Source: Bacteroidetes bacterium HGW-Bacteroidetes-6
Lineage (GTDB): Bacteria > Bacteroidota > Bacteroidia > Bacteroidales > DTU049
DNA length: 64,000 bases
Assembly: GCA_002842495.1 (NCBI GenBank)
Contig: PHDB01000022.1
Coordinates: forward strand, 1-64,000
Reading direction: 5' to 3'
Position 1 is the first letter of the stretch, and each line of letters opens with the position of its first letter. Below, piece by piece: positions 63,587 through 64,000 of the stretch. A program made the position numbers and the translations under genes. The notes under the pieces were generated by a model. That model had not been told where the DNA came from. It was given only the letters and a program-made list of their open reading frames with translations, and made no database searches.

Positions 63587-63967
63587 TTAAGCTTTTTTCT
63601 TGGGTCGTTTAGCACCATATTTCGAACGGCGTTGGAGACGGCCTTCCACTCCTGCGGTATCGAGGGCTCCGCGTACAATGTGATAGCGAACACCAGGAAG
63701 ATCTTTAACTCTTCCCCCGCGAACCAACACAATGCTATGTTCCTGCAGATTATGACCTTCACCAGGAATATAGGCAGTAACTTCGAATCCATTGGTAAGC
63801 CTAACCCTGGCTACCTTGCGCATAGCCGAATTCGGCTTTTTGGGTGTGGTGGTATAAACCCTGGTACACACTCCTCGACGTTGCGGACACGATGTCAATG
63901 CTGGACTCTTGCTCTTGTACACAAGCTCCTTGCGTCCTTTACGAACCAATTGTTGTATTGTCGGCAT
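63587..63967 (-). CDS. rpsL: 30S ribosomal protein S12
   Basis: A 126-residue decoding-centre protein. The sequence [20 protein letters not shown] leads into the conserved [20 protein letters not shown], with Lys at the positions where streptomycin-resistance changes usually occur, and [17 protein letters not shown] is intact. So the sequence is of the sensitive type. It is the first gene of the cluster in this window; only 33 bp of upstream sequence are visible, and no promoter can be judged. Confidence 0.98.
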   Translation of the reverse strand: MPTIQQLVRKGRKELVYKSKSPALTSCPQRRGVCTRVYTTTPKKPNSAMRKVARVRLTNGFEVTAYIPGEGHNLQEHSIVLVRGGRVKDLPGVRYHIVRGALDTAGVEGRLQRRSKYGAKRPKKKA

Positions 63968-64000
63968 ACTGTAACGTTTTGTTTACAATGTTTTACCCCT

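Overview
The window is a chromosome segment of a member of the Bacteroidota, probably class Bacteroidia. The signs are a large surface protein with a C-terminal type IX secretion sorting domain, a TonB/OMP-type outer-membrane receptor, many lipoproteins, promoters of the TTG-N19..21-TAnnTTTG type, almost no Shine-Dalgarno sequences, zinc-free forms of S14 and L36, and the order rpsL-rpsG-fusA-rpsJ-S10/spc/alpha without tuf. No tRNA, rRNA, CRISPR array or insertion sequence was seen.

Layout. (1) 1-7650: a partial metallopeptidase lipoprotein, a rhodanese with a Cys-rich tail, exported proteins of unknown role and an outer-membrane beta-barrel receptor. (2) 7835-13436: an AraC-type regulator followed by a DrrA/DrrB-like ABC exporter, a short UvrA paralogue (DrrC-like) and a NudC-like Nudix hydrolase; this looks like a compact resistance unit against a DNA-binding drug. 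A DUF2007-like remnant follows. (3) 13738-21096: an exported isochorismatase-like enzyme and an M1 peptidase that share a long promoter element, then a CHAP protein, an acyl-ACP thioesterase started by TTG, a DUF3795 protein, RsgA and a Cdd1-type helix-hairpin-helix protein. (4) 21146-30600: a 14-gene minus-strand arsenic island. It runs from a small thioredoxin and arsR through two ArsF-like proteins, ArsG, an ArsP-like permease, four envelope/redox proteins, arsC, arsM and a four-helix-bundle gene to acr3. Two palindromes cover its promoter.

(5) 30732-35654: a 1640-residue T9SS-exported protein with 14 FG-GAP repeats, an Ig-like segment and seven near-identical 83-residue HYR-like repeats. 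(6) 35823-39655: the most interesting locus. Five tandem small lipoproteins carry ten Tyr-Gly motifs, and are followed with almost no gaps by a radical SAM/SPASM enzyme and a DUF4846 lipoprotein. I read it as a lipoprotein-modifying radical SAM system with an unusually large substrate set. (7) 39825-44764: a GNAT acetyltransferase, a lipocalin, a terpene-cyclase-fold protein, aminoacyl-histidine dipeptidase and an integral membrane methyltransferase. (8) 44783-63967: eno, a strong terminator, then the ribosomal protein supercluster from rplQ back to rpsL, with rpoA, secY, map, infA and fusA. Here rpmD (L30) is cut to 38 codons, and S3 and L17 carry unusual C-terminal tails.

The gene calls rest on translated sequence, motif recognition and gene order. 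Family names are given from memory, without any search.
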